Shown in pieces: positions 46,399 to 53,934 of a DNA stretch of 58,514 nt. The stretch covers positions 77,834 through 136,347 of the forward strand of contig CABXRG010000001.1 in NCBI GenBank assembly GCA_902514615.1. Reading direction: 5' to 3'. Position 1 is the first letter of the stretch, and each line of letters starts with the position of its first letter. The stretch comes from an uncultured Bacteroidota bacterium. Its GTDB lineage: Bacteria; Bacteroidota; Bacteroidia; Flavobacteriales; Flavobacteriaceae. The notes beneath the pieces are model-generated. The model had not been told where the DNA came from and searched no databases. It was given only the letters and a program-made list of their open reading frames with translations. A program made the position numbers and the translations under genes.

Positions 46399-46701
46399 TT
46401 GGATAAACTCACAATAAAAGATATCGAATTAAATTTATCATCCCTTAGTGGTTGGGTGTTTGATAATAATAAAATAAGTGTAACCTATACGCTAAACTCT
46501 TTTATGGAAGTTATGAGTTTTGTTAATTTAATATCAGATAAATCTGAACAAATAAATCACCATCCAAAAATAATTATTGATTTTAAAACTGTTGAATTTA
46601 ATTTAGTTACTCATAGTATAGGAGGGGTTTCCAAGTTAGATTTTCAGCTTGCTAATTTCATTCACGAAACCTATGATGAACTATTTACGCCCGATTTTTA
46701 A
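46399..46701 (+). CDS. phhB: Pterin-4a-carbinolamine dehydratase
   Basis: Regenerates tetrahydrobiopterin by dehydrating the 4a-hydroxy form made by aromatic amino acid hydroxylases, and may have other cofactor-related roles. The 100-residue length and TTG start are acceptable. The family signature is EQINHHPKIIIDFKTVEF then THSIGGVSKLDFQLANFIHE, with the three catalytic histidines (the His-His pair and the later His). No aromatic amino acid hydroxylase is in the window. The 3' end overlaps the CotH gene start by 26 bases. Confidence 0.92.
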   Translation: MDKLTIKDIELNLSSLSGWVFDNNKISVTYTLNSFMEVMSFVNLISDKSEQINHHPKIIIDFKTVEFNLVTHSIGGVSKLDFQLANFIHETYDELFTPDF

Positions 46702-48076
46702 TAATTTATCATCTTTGTTTATTCTATTGATTATGATTTCGTGTCATGGTCCTGAATCCTTGGACTTAACTAATCTTGAAAACGAGGTTATTACTTTTTA
46801 TAATGAACCTGCTGAAGAAATTAATTTTCCTTCTATGAATATTATCACTGATAATAATCAGGAAATAGTGGATGACCCAAAAATTAATGCTGAGTTAATA
46901 GTTGTTGAAGATGAAATTGAAACTAAATATAATATCGGTATTGAAATTCGTGGAAGTTCTTCACAAAGTTTTCCAAAAAAATCATATGGATTTGAGACAA
47001 AAACTTCTGACTATTCTGATGATTTAGATGTTAGTATTGGTGGATTTACTGAGGAAGAGGATTGGATTTTGTATGGTCCATACTCTGATAAATCTTTAAT
47101 AAGAAATAAACTAACTTTTGATTTATCTAATGCTATTGGTTTTAAAGCAAGTAACACAAAATTCTATAATTTATCTATTAATGGAGATGGAAGAGGTTTA
47201 TATGTTTTGATGGAGAAAATTAAACGTGATTCTAATAGGGTAGATATATCAAAAAATAATTCTGAATCTGTTGATGCAGGATATATAATAAAAATTGATA
47301 AACCAACTGGTGATGGCGAATCATGTAGTACTTGTTATGATAGTTCTTTTTCATTTCGATCGAATTTCGACACTAATGGTAATGAGTCTTCTGATTCTGA
47401 AATTTATTTTGTCTATGATTATCCAAAACCTAAAAATATCACAGAAGATCAAAAACAATTCATTTTTTCCATCATAAATGAATTTGAATCAATTTTAGCT
47501 TCTGATAATTTTGATGATCCAATTGATGGATTTGAAAAAGTTATTGATGTAGATACATTTATTGATTTTTTTATAATGAATGAAATAACAAAGAATCCAG
47601 ATGGTTTTAGATTAAGTACTTACATGAATAGAGACAGTGAAGGCAAATTAAAAATGGGACCTATTTGGGATTTCAATTTAGCTTTTGGAAATGTGGATTA
47701 TTGTGATGGAATGAATCCTGAGGGGTGGATATATAATTTTAATTCAATCTGTCCTTCAGATATTTGGCAAGTTCCATTCTGGTGGAAAAGATTAATGGAA
47801 AGTCCTAGTTTTAAAAATAAATTAAAAGACAGATGGTTAGCATTAAGATCAAATATTCTTAGTGATCCATCTATTGATAGTAGGATTGACGCATATTTGG
47901 AATATCTTAATACAAATAAAGTTATTGATCAAAATTTTTATAGATGGACCATATTAGGACAGTATGTATGGCCTAACTATTTTGTGGGCTCTACTCATGA
48001 GTCGGAGATAAACTTTCTAAAGAATTGGATTGATCAGAGATTAAATTGGATGGATGGTCAAATTAATAATTTTTAA
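46676..48076 (+). CDS. CotH-family (atypical kinase-like) lipoprotein
   Basis: I use the ATG at 46676 (or the ATG one codon earlier), directly before a lipoprotein signal ending MISC; the frame opens further upstream at 46649, but that portion lies inside the pterin dehydratase gene. The 466-residue protein has the CotH order: IEIRGSSSQSFPKKSYGFE with the conserved Lys, LYGPYSDKSLIRNKLTFDL, YVLMEKIKRDSNRVDI, then GPIWDFNLAFGN with the metal-binding Asp and a closing RLNWMDGQI. CotH of Bacillus spores phosphorylates coat proteins; exported bacterial members of other phyla are of unknown role. Convergent with the aldo/keto reductase, overlapping by four bases. Confidence 0.88.
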   Translation: MNYLRPIFNNLSSLFILLIMISCHGPESLDLTNLENEVITFYNEPAEEINFPSMNIITDNNQEIVDDPKINAELIVVEDEIETKYNIGIEIRGSSSQSFPKKSYGFETKTSDYSDDLDVSIGGFTEEEDWILYGPYSDKSLIRNKLTFDLSNAIGFKASNTKFYNLSINGDGRGLYVLMEKIKRDSNRVDISKNNSESVDAGYIIKIDKPTGDGESCSTCYDSSFSFRSNFDTNGNESSDSEIYFVYDYPKPKNITEDQKQFIFSIINEFESILASDNFDDPIDGFEKVIDVDTFIDFFIMNEITKNPDGFRLSTYMNRDSEGKLKMGPIWDFNLAFGNVDYCDGMNPEGWIYNFNSICPSDIWQVPFWWKRLMESPSFKNKLKDRWLALRSNILSDPSIDSRIDAYLEYLNTNKVIDQNFYRWTILGQYVWPNYFVGSTHESEINFLKNWIDQRLNWMDGQINNF

Positions 48077-48924
48077 GGCACCCTCTTGCTAACGCTAGCC
48101 TCTAAAATTTCAAACCAATCACTTATTTCAATTTCAATTTTTAATGCCTCAATAGATTTCTTTATTCTTTGAGTTTTAGTAGTCCCTATTACCGGGAATA
48201 TATTTGATGGATGTTTTAACAACCATGCCAAAAGTATTTGGTCATCACTGGATTTATATTTTTTAGCAAACATTTCTATCACCTCCTTAAGTTTAGGATT
48301 ATCAGATTTATAATATTCTCCAAGTGGGCTATAAGCCATTGGAGTTATTTTATTAGCTTGCATATATTCAAGAGTACCGTCATATAATGGATCTAGATGG
48401 GTGATTGAAAAATTAATCTGATTGAATGAGACTTTTAACCCTTTAAACATTTCCATTTGAACGGGAGTAAAATTTGAAACTCCAAAACTTTTAATTTTAC
48501 CTTTCACTAATAAATTATTAATAGTATCCGAAATTATTTTTATGTCCATTAGAGGACTTGGTCTGTGAAGAAGTAGGCAATCTATATAATCAGTTTTAAG
48601 GTATTTTAATGAATTTGAAACTGATTTATTTATGTGTTCTTTTGAGTAATCATAGTGTTTTACTTTAACAGGTAGTTTTTCTGACGGATACATTATGCCA
48701 CACTTTGATATAAAGAAGACATCCTCTCTTTTAATACCTGTCTTTAGAAAAGCATCTCCAAAACTTTCTTCGGTAGTGTAACCTCCATAAATATCAGCAT
48801 GGTCAAAGGAGTTTATATTACAATTAAATGAGCTTTTAATTAGATCACTCATCTTTTCTGAAGAGTGATTCACTCCCCATAATCCCCAGTTCATTGTTCC
48901 TGAAATAATTCTAGATAAATTCAA
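48073..48924 (-). CDS. Aldo/keto reductase family oxidoreductase
   Basis: An NADPH-dependent (beta/alpha)8 reductase of 283 residues. Motifs are GTMNWGLWG at the start, FDHADIYGGYTTEESFG with catalytic Asp and Tyr, FFISKCGI with the catalytic Lys, YIDCLLLHRPSP with the His of the tetrad, IKSFGVSNFTPVQM, and the cofactor-binding end WLLKHPSNIFPVIGTTKTQRI. It resembles the YdhF-type group. The substrate is unknown. The start overlaps the last bases of the upstream carbonic-anhydrase-like gene (ATGA), so they form one operon. Confidence 0.92.
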   Translation of the reverse strand: MNLSRIISGTMNWGLWGVNHSSEKMSDLIKSSFNCNINSFDHADIYGGYTTEESFGDAFLKTGIKREDVFFISKCGIMYPSEKLPVKVKHYDYSKEHINKSVSNSLKYLKTDYIDCLLLHRPSPLMDIKIISDTINNLLVKGKIKSFGVSNFTPVQMEMFKGLKVSFNQINFSITHLDPLYDGTLEYMQANKITPMAYSPLGEYYKSDNPKLKEVIEMFAKKYKSSDDQILLAWLLKHPSNIFPVIGTTKTQRIKKSIEALKIEIEISDWFEILEASVSKRVP

Positions 48925-49376
48925 GATTGAAAAGGGATTGATGAATGATGAAGTATTATTTTGACAGACTCATTAACTTTTATGTAACCAAATGAATATT
49001 CTACTTTGATAATGGTATCATCATTTTCAAAAGTATAATTACCCATGGCTAAACCTTGATTTTGATTAATTATAATATTAGAGTTGTTAAATGTAACCTT
49101 AAGCCATTTGGATAGTGCAAAGCCCTCATCTTCTTCACATTTCTTATTGTTTCCTGCAATAAAGTAAGAAGTTGCTGATTCCTTATCATTTCTAAATTGT
49201 TCAGCTTTAGCTTTAGTTGGTTTAAATAGAACATCTGCTTGAAAGTTATAGGCATTATCTAAAAAATCACTAACGAATGATTCTAGTGATAATCTGTCAT
49301 TAGAAATTTTGCCCATTTTAATGATTCCTTCTGCCCATTCTTTTTGAGCTTTGATTATGTCTTCTTTTGTTAACAT
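48921..49376 (-). CDS. Candidate iota-class carbonic anhydrase (COG4337/NTF2-like)
   Basis: A 151-residue cytoplasmic protein with an alpha+beta NTF2-like/CaMKII-association fold. The pattern matches the COG4337 proteins recently shown to be iota-class carbonic anhydrases: FKPTKAKAEQFRNDKESATSYF, EDEGFALSKWLKVTF, GLAMGNYTFENDD, KVEYSFGYIK, and the hallmark HHSS-x-P near the end (His143, His144, Ser145, Ser146, Pro148). As I recall, homologues are often mislabelled phosphoribosyl-AMP cyclohydrolase. The class hydrates CO2 and can use Zn, Mn or no metal. There is no signal peptide, so it would act in the cytoplasm, supplying bicarbonate for anaplerotic carboxylation (inference). It is co-transcribed with an aldo/keto reductase. 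Confidence 0.78.
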   Translation of the reverse strand: MLTKEDIIKAQKEWAEGIIKMGKISNDRLSLESFVSDFLDNAYNFQADVLFKPTKAKAEQFRNDKESATSYFIAGNNKKCEEDEGFALSKWLKVTFNNSNIIINQNQGLAMGNYTFENDDTIIKVEYSFGYIKVNESVKIILHHSSIPFQS

Positions 49377-49401
49377 CGTTTATAAAATTAAAAATTTTAC
49401 A

Positions 49402-49587
49402 TTACTGTTCGATTGAATCTGCTGAAAAACTTGTTATTTCATTACCGTTTGATGAGTAAGATATTTCTATTGGATTACAACAAACCTCACAATCCTCTAT
49501 ATATGAATCATTATAAATTGATTTATCAATTATCATTGATATTTCTTCCCAGCAGTGTGGGCATTGAAAAAAATGTTCATCAGTCAT
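49402..49587 (-). CDS. CPXCG-motif cysteine-rich small protein
   Basis: A 61-residue soluble protein with two cysteine pairs, CPHCW at residues 9-13 and CEVCCNP at 33-39, matching the CPXCG family. The pairs probably form one zinc ribbon. The function of the family is unknown. It starts inside the stop codon of a 25-codon membrane ORF (ATGA overlap), and the carbonic-anhydrase-like gene follows 25 bases downstream on the same strand. Confidence 0.82.
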   Translation of the reverse strand: MTDEHFFQCPHCWEEISMIIDKSIYNDSYIEDCEVCCNPIEISYSSNGNEITSFSADSIEQ

Positions 49588-49661
49588 GAGAAAAAGCTCA
49601 ATAAGATGCTAAATAACATCATAATTAGAACTAAAATTAAAAAAGGTCTTAAAAATTTCAA
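49584..49661 (-). CDS. 25-residue membrane protein (small ORF)
   Basis: A TTG-initiated ORF whose TGA overlaps the ATG of the CPXCG gene (ATGA). It encodes MKFLRPF followed by an unbroken hydrophobic helix (LILVLIMMLFSILLSFFS). Two positive residues before the helix predict an inside N-terminus. The overlap with the next start codon argues for real coupled translation, but the ORF is short enough to be chance. Confidence 0.38.
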   Translation of the reverse strand: MKFLRPFLILVLIMMLFSILLSFFS

Positions 49662-49701
49662 AGTATGATTTTAATCATTATTTAAGTTATGACAGATTTA
49701 T

Positions 49702-49735
49702 TAAATTAGATGAACTAAACAAAATTAAAATAATT
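49702..49735 (+). promoter_or_regulatory. Promoter and leader shared with the gene at 54.1 kb
   Basis: TAAATTAG (49702-49709, a -7-like box), five bases, then CTAAAC and 15 A/T bases to the ATG at 49736. From CTAAAC to the fourth base after the ATG the sequence is identical to 54071-54096, with the same box at the same spacing. It is read here as a common promoter with a short leader. Confidence 0.5.
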
Positions 49736-50452
49736 ATGAAACAATTTATTACAATTTTATTACTGACTTTAGGTTTTAGCCTTAATGCTCAATACTATTC
49801 TATATCATATGTAAATGTTCCTGTAGAAAATCAAGCAGAGTTTGCTAGAATCGAAACTCAATATTGGTCGAAAGTAGCAAAAGAAAACATTGACAATGGA
49901 AAACAAGTTGCATGGGGGTTAGTCGCTGCAGTTGGAGGAACTCCGAGTGGGTGGACTCATGCTTTTGTTAACGTGTTTGAAACTGCTGATCAAGCAGCAA
50001 ATCAATCTATTTGGAACCCTGAAGCTATTTTAGGGATAAGTTCTTCAGAAATCAACACTACTTCACTAACTGATGGTGGATTTAATGTTCAAAACTGGGC
50101 TGTTCAAACATCAATTAATGGTGAAAGAACACCTGGTAGTGTTACAGTTTGGAATTTTGCAAGACCAAAAAATTTAGCAGGATTTATAAACGAAAATAAA
50201 AATCTTTGGAAAAAACTATTTGAATCAGATTTGGGAGGAAGATTAAGTTGGGGAGTAGGTCTTAAGCTAAATAATAGAAGTAATGATTTATCTACTGTTA
50301 TGACTTGGGATAGATATCCATCACTAGGTGATGCGCTGGAGGCTTTAAATGTATATGAAGGCCAGCTTCCGAAACAATCAAAAATGGATCAATATGATCC
50401 AGAGGGCTGGACAGCTCAGATTATTGTGGCAGATATAATGTGGGTAGATTAA
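49736..50452 (+). CDS. Secreted protein, tandem dimeric alpha/beta-barrel-like, unknown
   Basis: A 238-residue protein with a cleavable signal peptide (cleavage after LNA). The mature part looks like two ~100-residue repeats of ferredoxin-like alpha+beta type: the first starts YYSISYVNVPVENQAEFARIE and ends THAFVNVFETADQA, the second starts SVTVWNFARPKNLAGFINE and ends STVMTWDRYPSLGDAL. This is how Dabb-like proteins read, but I assign no activity. It has the same size, architecture and upstream sequence as the protein at 54.1 kb, although direct sequence identity is low. A bidirectional terminator follows. Confidence 0.75.
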   Translation: MKQFITILLLTLGFSLNAQYYSISYVNVPVENQAEFARIETQYWSKVAKENIDNGKQVAWGLVAAVGGTPSGWTHAFVNVFETADQAANQSIWNPEAILGISSSEINTTSLTDGGFNVQNWAVQTSINGERTPGSVTVWNFARPKNLAGFINENKNLWKKLFESDLGGRLSWGVGLKLNNRSNDLSTVMTWDRYPSLGDALEALNVYEGQLPKQSKMDQYDPEGWTAQIIVADIMWVD

Positions 50453-50471
50453 TAATTCAATCAATAAGCTT

Positions 50472-50503
50472 AAAATAAGGCCCTTTTGGGTCTTATTTTG
50501 TTT
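50472..50503. terminator. Bidirectional intrinsic terminator
   Basis: A 12-bp stem, AAAATAAGGCCC with GGGTCTTATTTT (one G.U pair), encloses TTTT. T-rich stretches lie on both strands, so it can end both the plus-strand secreted-protein gene and the converging DUF4396 gene. Confidence 0.85.
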
Positions 50504-50933
50504 AGTGACAACTCTCGTTATATTTCTTAAGTCTCCAATAGTTATAGGGTAGAGGTGTTACAAAACCAGCTAATAACATAATTGGGATTGCCCAAAATGT
50601 TATAATAGCACCCCCAGTTAATACTATATCAGTTAAGTTCATAGCTAATTCCATGGATACCATAGAAATAAAGCTCATCCCTAATGCAGTTTTGATTGCC
50701 TTTGCAAAGCTCATCTGTTTAAGTAATATAATTGTTTCAAGGAGTATTGAGGTCAATAGGCCATTAACAATCGCTAGACCCATTATACTTGAAGTTGACC
50801 AAGAATGATCTATATTCTGAAAATATAAAATAGTACCAAAATCTCCTATAGAGCAACCTATAAGGCACCACAAAGTGTTTATTCTTGCCTTTTTCCAAGT
50901 ATGTTTACATTTCCAAGATATAGATGAGTCCAT
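50502..50933 (-). CDS. DUF4396 membrane protein
   Basis: A 143-residue protein with four hydrophobic segments: TLWCLIGCSIGDFGTILYF, SIMGLAIVNGLLTSILLETI, ALGMSFISMVSMELAMNLTDIVL and ITFWAIPIMLLAGFVTPLPYNYW. A short cysteine- and lysine-containing N-terminus (SWKCKHTWKKARINT) precedes them. The glycine/cysteine pattern LIGCSIGD and the closing PLPYNYWRLK fit DUF4396, a small family sometimes linked with metal or cupredoxin proteins. Its function is unknown. It is a single gene, diverging from the Bor-like lipoprotein. Confidence 0.8.
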   Translation of the reverse strand: MDSSISWKCKHTWKKARINTLWCLIGCSIGDFGTILYFQNIDHSWSTSSIMGLAIVNGLLTSILLETIILLKQMSFAKAIKTALGMSFISMVSMELAMNLTDIVLTGGAIITFWAIPIMLLAGFVTPLPYNYWRLKKYNESCH

Positions 50934-50969
50934 ATTTTATATTTTTAAATAAATTTACAATAACTCCTT

Positions 50970-51248
50970 ATGAGAAAAACACTTTTAATCATTTTAATCT
51001 TTTTTTTACTAACATCATGTAGTGTTCACACTTTTACGTTTGGAGATGGTCCTAAAGAAGGTTTTACAAAAGTCTTAAAGCAGCATAATTTTATTGGTGG
51101 CTTAATTTCAGAAAAAACACCCTCCTTAGAAGATTTAAAAGGAGAGATAAATTATAAATTGATAGTAAAACATTCAATATTAGATAGTGTTTTTACAATC
51201 CTATCATTTGGATTATATACGCCAACTACAATTATCTTATTAAAATAG
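50970..51248 (+). CDS. Bor-like small lipoprotein
   Basis: A 92-residue lipoprotein (signal peptide ending LTSC). The mature part follows the pattern of the Bor family known from phage lambda: an opening SVHTFTFGDGPKEG, KQHNFIGGLI in place of the Bor H-F-F-V-S-G-I segment, and a hydrophobic end FTILSFGLYTPTTIILL matching the Bor LGFITLGIYTP block. Lambda Bor is an outer membrane lipoprotein linked to serum survival. Chromosomal relatives in Bacteroidota are of unknown role. No phage genes surround it. Confidence 0.72.
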   Translation: MRKTLLIILIFFLLTSCSVHTFTFGDGPKEGFTKVLKQHNFIGGLISEKTPSLEDLKGEINYKLIVKHSILDSVFTILSFGLYTPTTIILLK

Positions 51249-51277
51249 TAAAACACTGTTAGTAAATTACTTATAAG

Positions 51278-52174
51278 TTAAACTTCAACTAAAGAATTAG
51301 ATGATATTTTATTTAAATTTGAGAAATTAAAATCAATTTTACCTACAAAAACACCATTAGATCCTACTTGATTTATTATAACATCCTCATTTTTTAAATT
51401 TTTAATAATCTCAGGTTTTTTTAATAATGTATGAGTATGACCACCTATAATTAAATCAATATCTGAAGTTAATTTTCCAAGCTTTAAATCACTAATCTTG
51501 TCATTTTGATAACTATGTCCTAGATGTGAAATACATATAATTAGATCACATTTTTTTTCTTTTTTAAGTTTCCTTGTCATCTCTGTAGCTATTTCGACAG
51601 GATCATAATATTTTGTCTCTTTATAAAGTGAAGAATTAACAAGACCATTTAGTTCAATGCCTAAACCAAATACACCAATTTTAATTCCTTGTCTATTGTA
51701 AACCTTGTATTTATTTACAAGCCCTTCAAGATCAGTATTGTCAAAATCGTAATTAGATGAAATAAATTGAAAATCATTATTTAATATATTTTTTTTAAGA
51801 GAGCTAAGGCCTGCATCAAATTCATGATTACCAATAGTAGCGGCATTATAGCCCATTTTTTTCATCAAATTAAGTTCTAACTCACCTTTAAAGAAATTGA
51901 AGTATGGTGTACCTTGAAAAATATCACCTGCATCAAAAATTAATGTATTTGGATTGATTTTCATTAAACCCTTAAAAATATTTGCTCTCCTTGCAAATCC
52001 TCCTCTGTCAGGGTATTTATTATGATTAAAAGGAAATGGCTCTATCTGACTATGAACATCATTAGTATGAAGAATAGTCAATTTAACATCTTTATTCAAC
52101 AGGTTACATGAATTTAAACCCACTACTGATAGTGATGCTAAACTAGAATTATAAATAAATTTTCTTCTATTCAT
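51278..52174 (-). CDS. Exported metallophosphatase (5'-nucleotidase/UshA catalytic domain)
   Basis: A 298-residue protein equal to the N-terminal metallophosphatase domain of UshA-type 5'-nucleotidases. Motifs are ILHTNDVHSQIEPF (Asp and His metal ligands), DAGDIFQGTPYF, TIGNHEFDAG (Asn-His-Glu) and the late metal histidines in CISHLGHSYQ and IIGGHTHTLL. The N-terminus MNRRKFIYNSS is twin-arginine-like and a cysteine (SCNLL) follows at about residue 23. The substrate-binding C-terminal domain is a separate gene just upstream (52167-52910), overlapping by eight bases, so both should assemble outside the cytoplasm. Confidence 0.93.
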   Translation of the reverse strand: MNRRKFIYNSSLASLSVVGLNSCNLLNKDVKLTILHTNDVHSQIEPFPFNHNKYPDRGGFARRANIFKGLMKINPNTLIFDAGDIFQGTPYFNFFKGELELNLMKKMGYNAATIGNHEFDAGLSSLKKNILNNDFQFISSNYDFDNTDLEGLVNKYKVYNRQGIKIGVFGLGIELNGLVNSSLYKETKYYDPVEIATEMTRKLKKEKKCDLIICISHLGHSYQNDKISDLKLGKLTSDIDLIIGGHTHTLLKKPEIIKNLKNEDVIINQVGSNGVFVGKIDFNFSNLNKISSNSLVEV

Positions 52175-52910
52175 TTTTTAAAAATCTATCATCAACTTTT
52201 GATGTTAACTTCAAATTCGTCTTTGTATAATCAATAAAAGCATCTCTTAGTGAATAACCTAGTCTATAGACTTGACTGTTCTTGCTCAAAAAAAACATAT
52301 TATCTCCTCCATTTAACAAATAATCATTTGTTGCTAGATAATATTTTTTAGAAGAATCAATTATTCTATTTTGAATTAAACTTTCGTTATCTCTAATATA
52401 TATTCCTGAAACTGGATGAGGATTTATCTCATTCTTTAAAAATGAAATTATTTCTTCAACAGTTTCTCCTGATATCTCTATTATTACAATTTCATTTTCA
52501 AATGGAAGTATTTTATATATATCGGTAAGTTTTATATCTCCTTTTAAAAGAGATGATCTAATACCACCATGATTTTGTAGAACGAAATCAATTTGTTTAT
52601 TTTGTTGTTCTGTAAAAACCGAATCTGATTGAATAAAGATAATATCAGCAACAAGATTACCTAAAGAAGAATTGAAATTTATATTAGTGAAATCTGATTT
52701 AGTATAGAGTTCATCTGAATAACCGATTACATCATCTAGTTTATTATCTATTGAATCTTTATAGGTCTGAATATGATTATAGATACTAACTTCATCTGGG
52801 CCAATGACTTCAATTCTTGAAAACGAAGTATTATCAACTACTATACTATTGCAGCTGATTAGATATAAGCCAAGGTTAATAAATAAGAATATTTTAAAAA
52901 CTTTATTCAA
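52167..52910 (-). CDS. 5'-nucleotidase C-terminal (substrate-binding) domain lipoprotein
   Basis: A 247-residue lipoprotein (lipobox LISC). It matches only the C-terminal domain of UshA-like nucleotidases: SSLGNLVADIIF, FVLQNHGGIRSSLLKGDIKLTDIYKILPFEN (nucleotide-base stacking and phosphate-contact region), and LATNDYLLNGGDNMFFL near the end. It lacks any metallophosphatase motif, which is provided by the downstream overlapping gene. Such split pairs are usual in flavobacteria. The pair probably releases phosphate and nucleosides from extracellular nucleotides. Confidence 0.92.
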   Translation of the reverse strand: MNKVFKIFLFINLGLYLISCNSIVVDNTSFSRIEVIGPDEVSIYNHIQTYKDSIDNKLDDVIGYSDELYTKSDFTNINFNSSLGNLVADIIFIQSDSVFTEQQNKQIDFVLQNHGGIRSSLLKGDIKLTDIYKILPFENEIVIIEISGETVEEIISFLKNEINPHPVSGIYIRDNESLIQNRIIDSSKKYYLATNDYLLNGGDNMFFLSKNSQVYRLGYSLRDAFIDYTKTNLKLTSKVDDRFLKNE

Positions 52911-52915
52911 AAAAA

Positions 52916-53281
52916 TTAATTATCATCAATTTTTACTTCAATTTTTACTTTATTTTCAGAATCATTTGAAGTCCAAACTGTATCTATCATAATACTCTTT
53001 ATTTGAATATTATTGGGTATATGTTTATGAATTTTGTTTAACTTTTTTGGTACCCCATCAGCAAACTCTAATATAATATTATCTTCATCTGACATTTTCA
53101 TTCCTTTTTCTTTATGATGCGTCATCATAATTGTTTTATAATTTGAGTTATTGATTGCTTGTGTTAAATTCTTTGCAGACTCCTTGTCTAATTCAACATT
53201 AACCGATAGTGTTTCTGGAAATTTTACAGACACACAAGAAACAGTGAGTAAACAAAAGCTTAATATTAATAGATTTTTCAT
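52916..53281 (-). CDS. Small lipoprotein, unknown function
   Basis: A 121-residue lipoprotein with signal peptide ending LTVSC. The mature part has an amphipathic helix (DKESAKNLTQAINNSNYKTIMM), a histidine/lysine patch (THHKEKGMKM) and a beta-rich C-terminus (IQIKSIMIDTVW, NKVKIEVKIDD). I recognise no family. It ends six bases before the nucleotidase C-domain gene starts and is therefore probably the first gene of that operon. Confidence 0.65.
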   Translation of the reverse strand: MKNLLILSFCLLTVSCVSVKFPETLSVNVELDKESAKNLTQAINNSNYKTIMMTHHKEKGMKMSDEDNIILEFADGVPKKLNKIHKHIPNNIQIKSIMIDTVWTSNDSENKVKIEVKIDDN

Positions 53282-53350
53282 TTTTATATATATTTTTCAA
53301 ATGTAATCAATTTTAAGGTAGTTTGTAATACATAGTACTGGTTTTATTCT

Positions 53351-53572
53351 CTAATCATCACATTTTTCATGAACCTTAGATATAAAGGGTTTAATATGAA
53401 CATGCTCATTTGGAATTAGATAACTTGCAATTATTTCAATAATACTTGCTATAAAGGCAATAGATGCAGTAATATATGCTTCTTCATATACAGCACTTAC
53501 AAATTCTATAAAATGAAACAATGAATGGATTCGTAATCCAAACCTTATAATTTTAATAAGATTTTTTCTCAT
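53351..53572 (-). CDS. Small membrane protein (73 residues), unknown
   Basis: A predicted small membrane protein. The N-terminal ~20 residues are basic (MRKNLIKIIRFGLRIH), followed by a mildly hydrophobic region with acidic residues (FIEFVSAVYEEAYI) and one strong helix (TASIAFIASIIEIIASYLI). The tail is soluble and histidine-rich (NEHVHIKPFISKVHEKCDD). No family is recognised. The coding potential is supported by length and hydrophobic pattern only. Confidence 0.5.
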   Translation of the reverse strand: MRKNLIKIIRFGLRIHSLFHFIEFVSAVYEEAYITASIAFIASIIEIIASYLIPNEHVHIKPFISKVHEKCDD

Positions 53573-53597
53573 AATAAGTTAACTTTAGTGATTAGAA

Positions 53598-53789
53598 ATG
53601 AAATTATTTGTAAAGTTTATAAAAAAAATATTTTTTTATTTTATTCTATTTAGTGGATTAGTTTTGTCATCGATGATCTTTGATAACTATATAGATACAT
53701 CAGATGATAGAGGGTATCTAATAGCAATTGGAATTTGTAGTTTAACTTTTTTTGTTTTAGAATACTTATTGCCTAAAATTAAAAATTAA
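53598..53789 (+). CDS. Small two-helix membrane protein (63 residues), unknown
   Basis: A basic N-terminus (MKLFVKFIKKIF) leads into helix one (FYFILFSGLVLSSMIF). A polar loop with acidic residues (DNYIDTSDDRG) and helix two (YLIAIGICSLTFFVLEYLL) follow, then a PKIKN tail. The positive-inside pattern predicts both ends in the cytoplasm. No family is recognised. It diverges from the 73-residue membrane protein by 25 bases. Confidence 0.55.
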   Translation: MKLFVKFIKKIFFYFILFSGLVLSSMIFDNYIDTSDDRGYLIAIGICSLTFFVLEYLLPKIKN

Positions 53790-53872
53790 GGTTGTTTAGA
53801 TAGCAAAATTAATATTCCTGCTATCATTATTACAAATACTATAAACCCGATAAAGAAAATTAAAGATTCCAT
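53786..53872 (-). CDS. 28-residue single-helix membrane protein (small ORF)
   Basis: ATG-initiated, 28 codons. After MESL there is a continuous hydrophobic helix (IFFIGFIVFVIMIAGILILL) ending in SKQP. The layout is that of small single-pass inner membrane proteins. It converges with and overlaps the 63-residue gene by four bases. There is no family match, and a chance ORF in AT-rich DNA is possible, although an uninterrupted 20-residue helix with a polar cap is unlikely to be random. Confidence 0.42.
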   Translation of the reverse strand: MESLIFFIGFIVFVIMIAGILILLSKQP

Positions 53873-53934
53873 AATCAAAAGTTACAAATAATTAATTAAA
53901 AATAAATAGATTTATTATTAGATTCTATGTTATT

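Noticed and set aside
48921-49376. Reading the 151-residue protein as a phosphoribosyl-AMP cyclohydrolase (HisI).
   Set aside because: The cysteine/histidine zinc motifs of HisI are missing, whereas the HHSS-x-P and VEYSFGY pattern fits the COG4337 carbonic anhydrase group.
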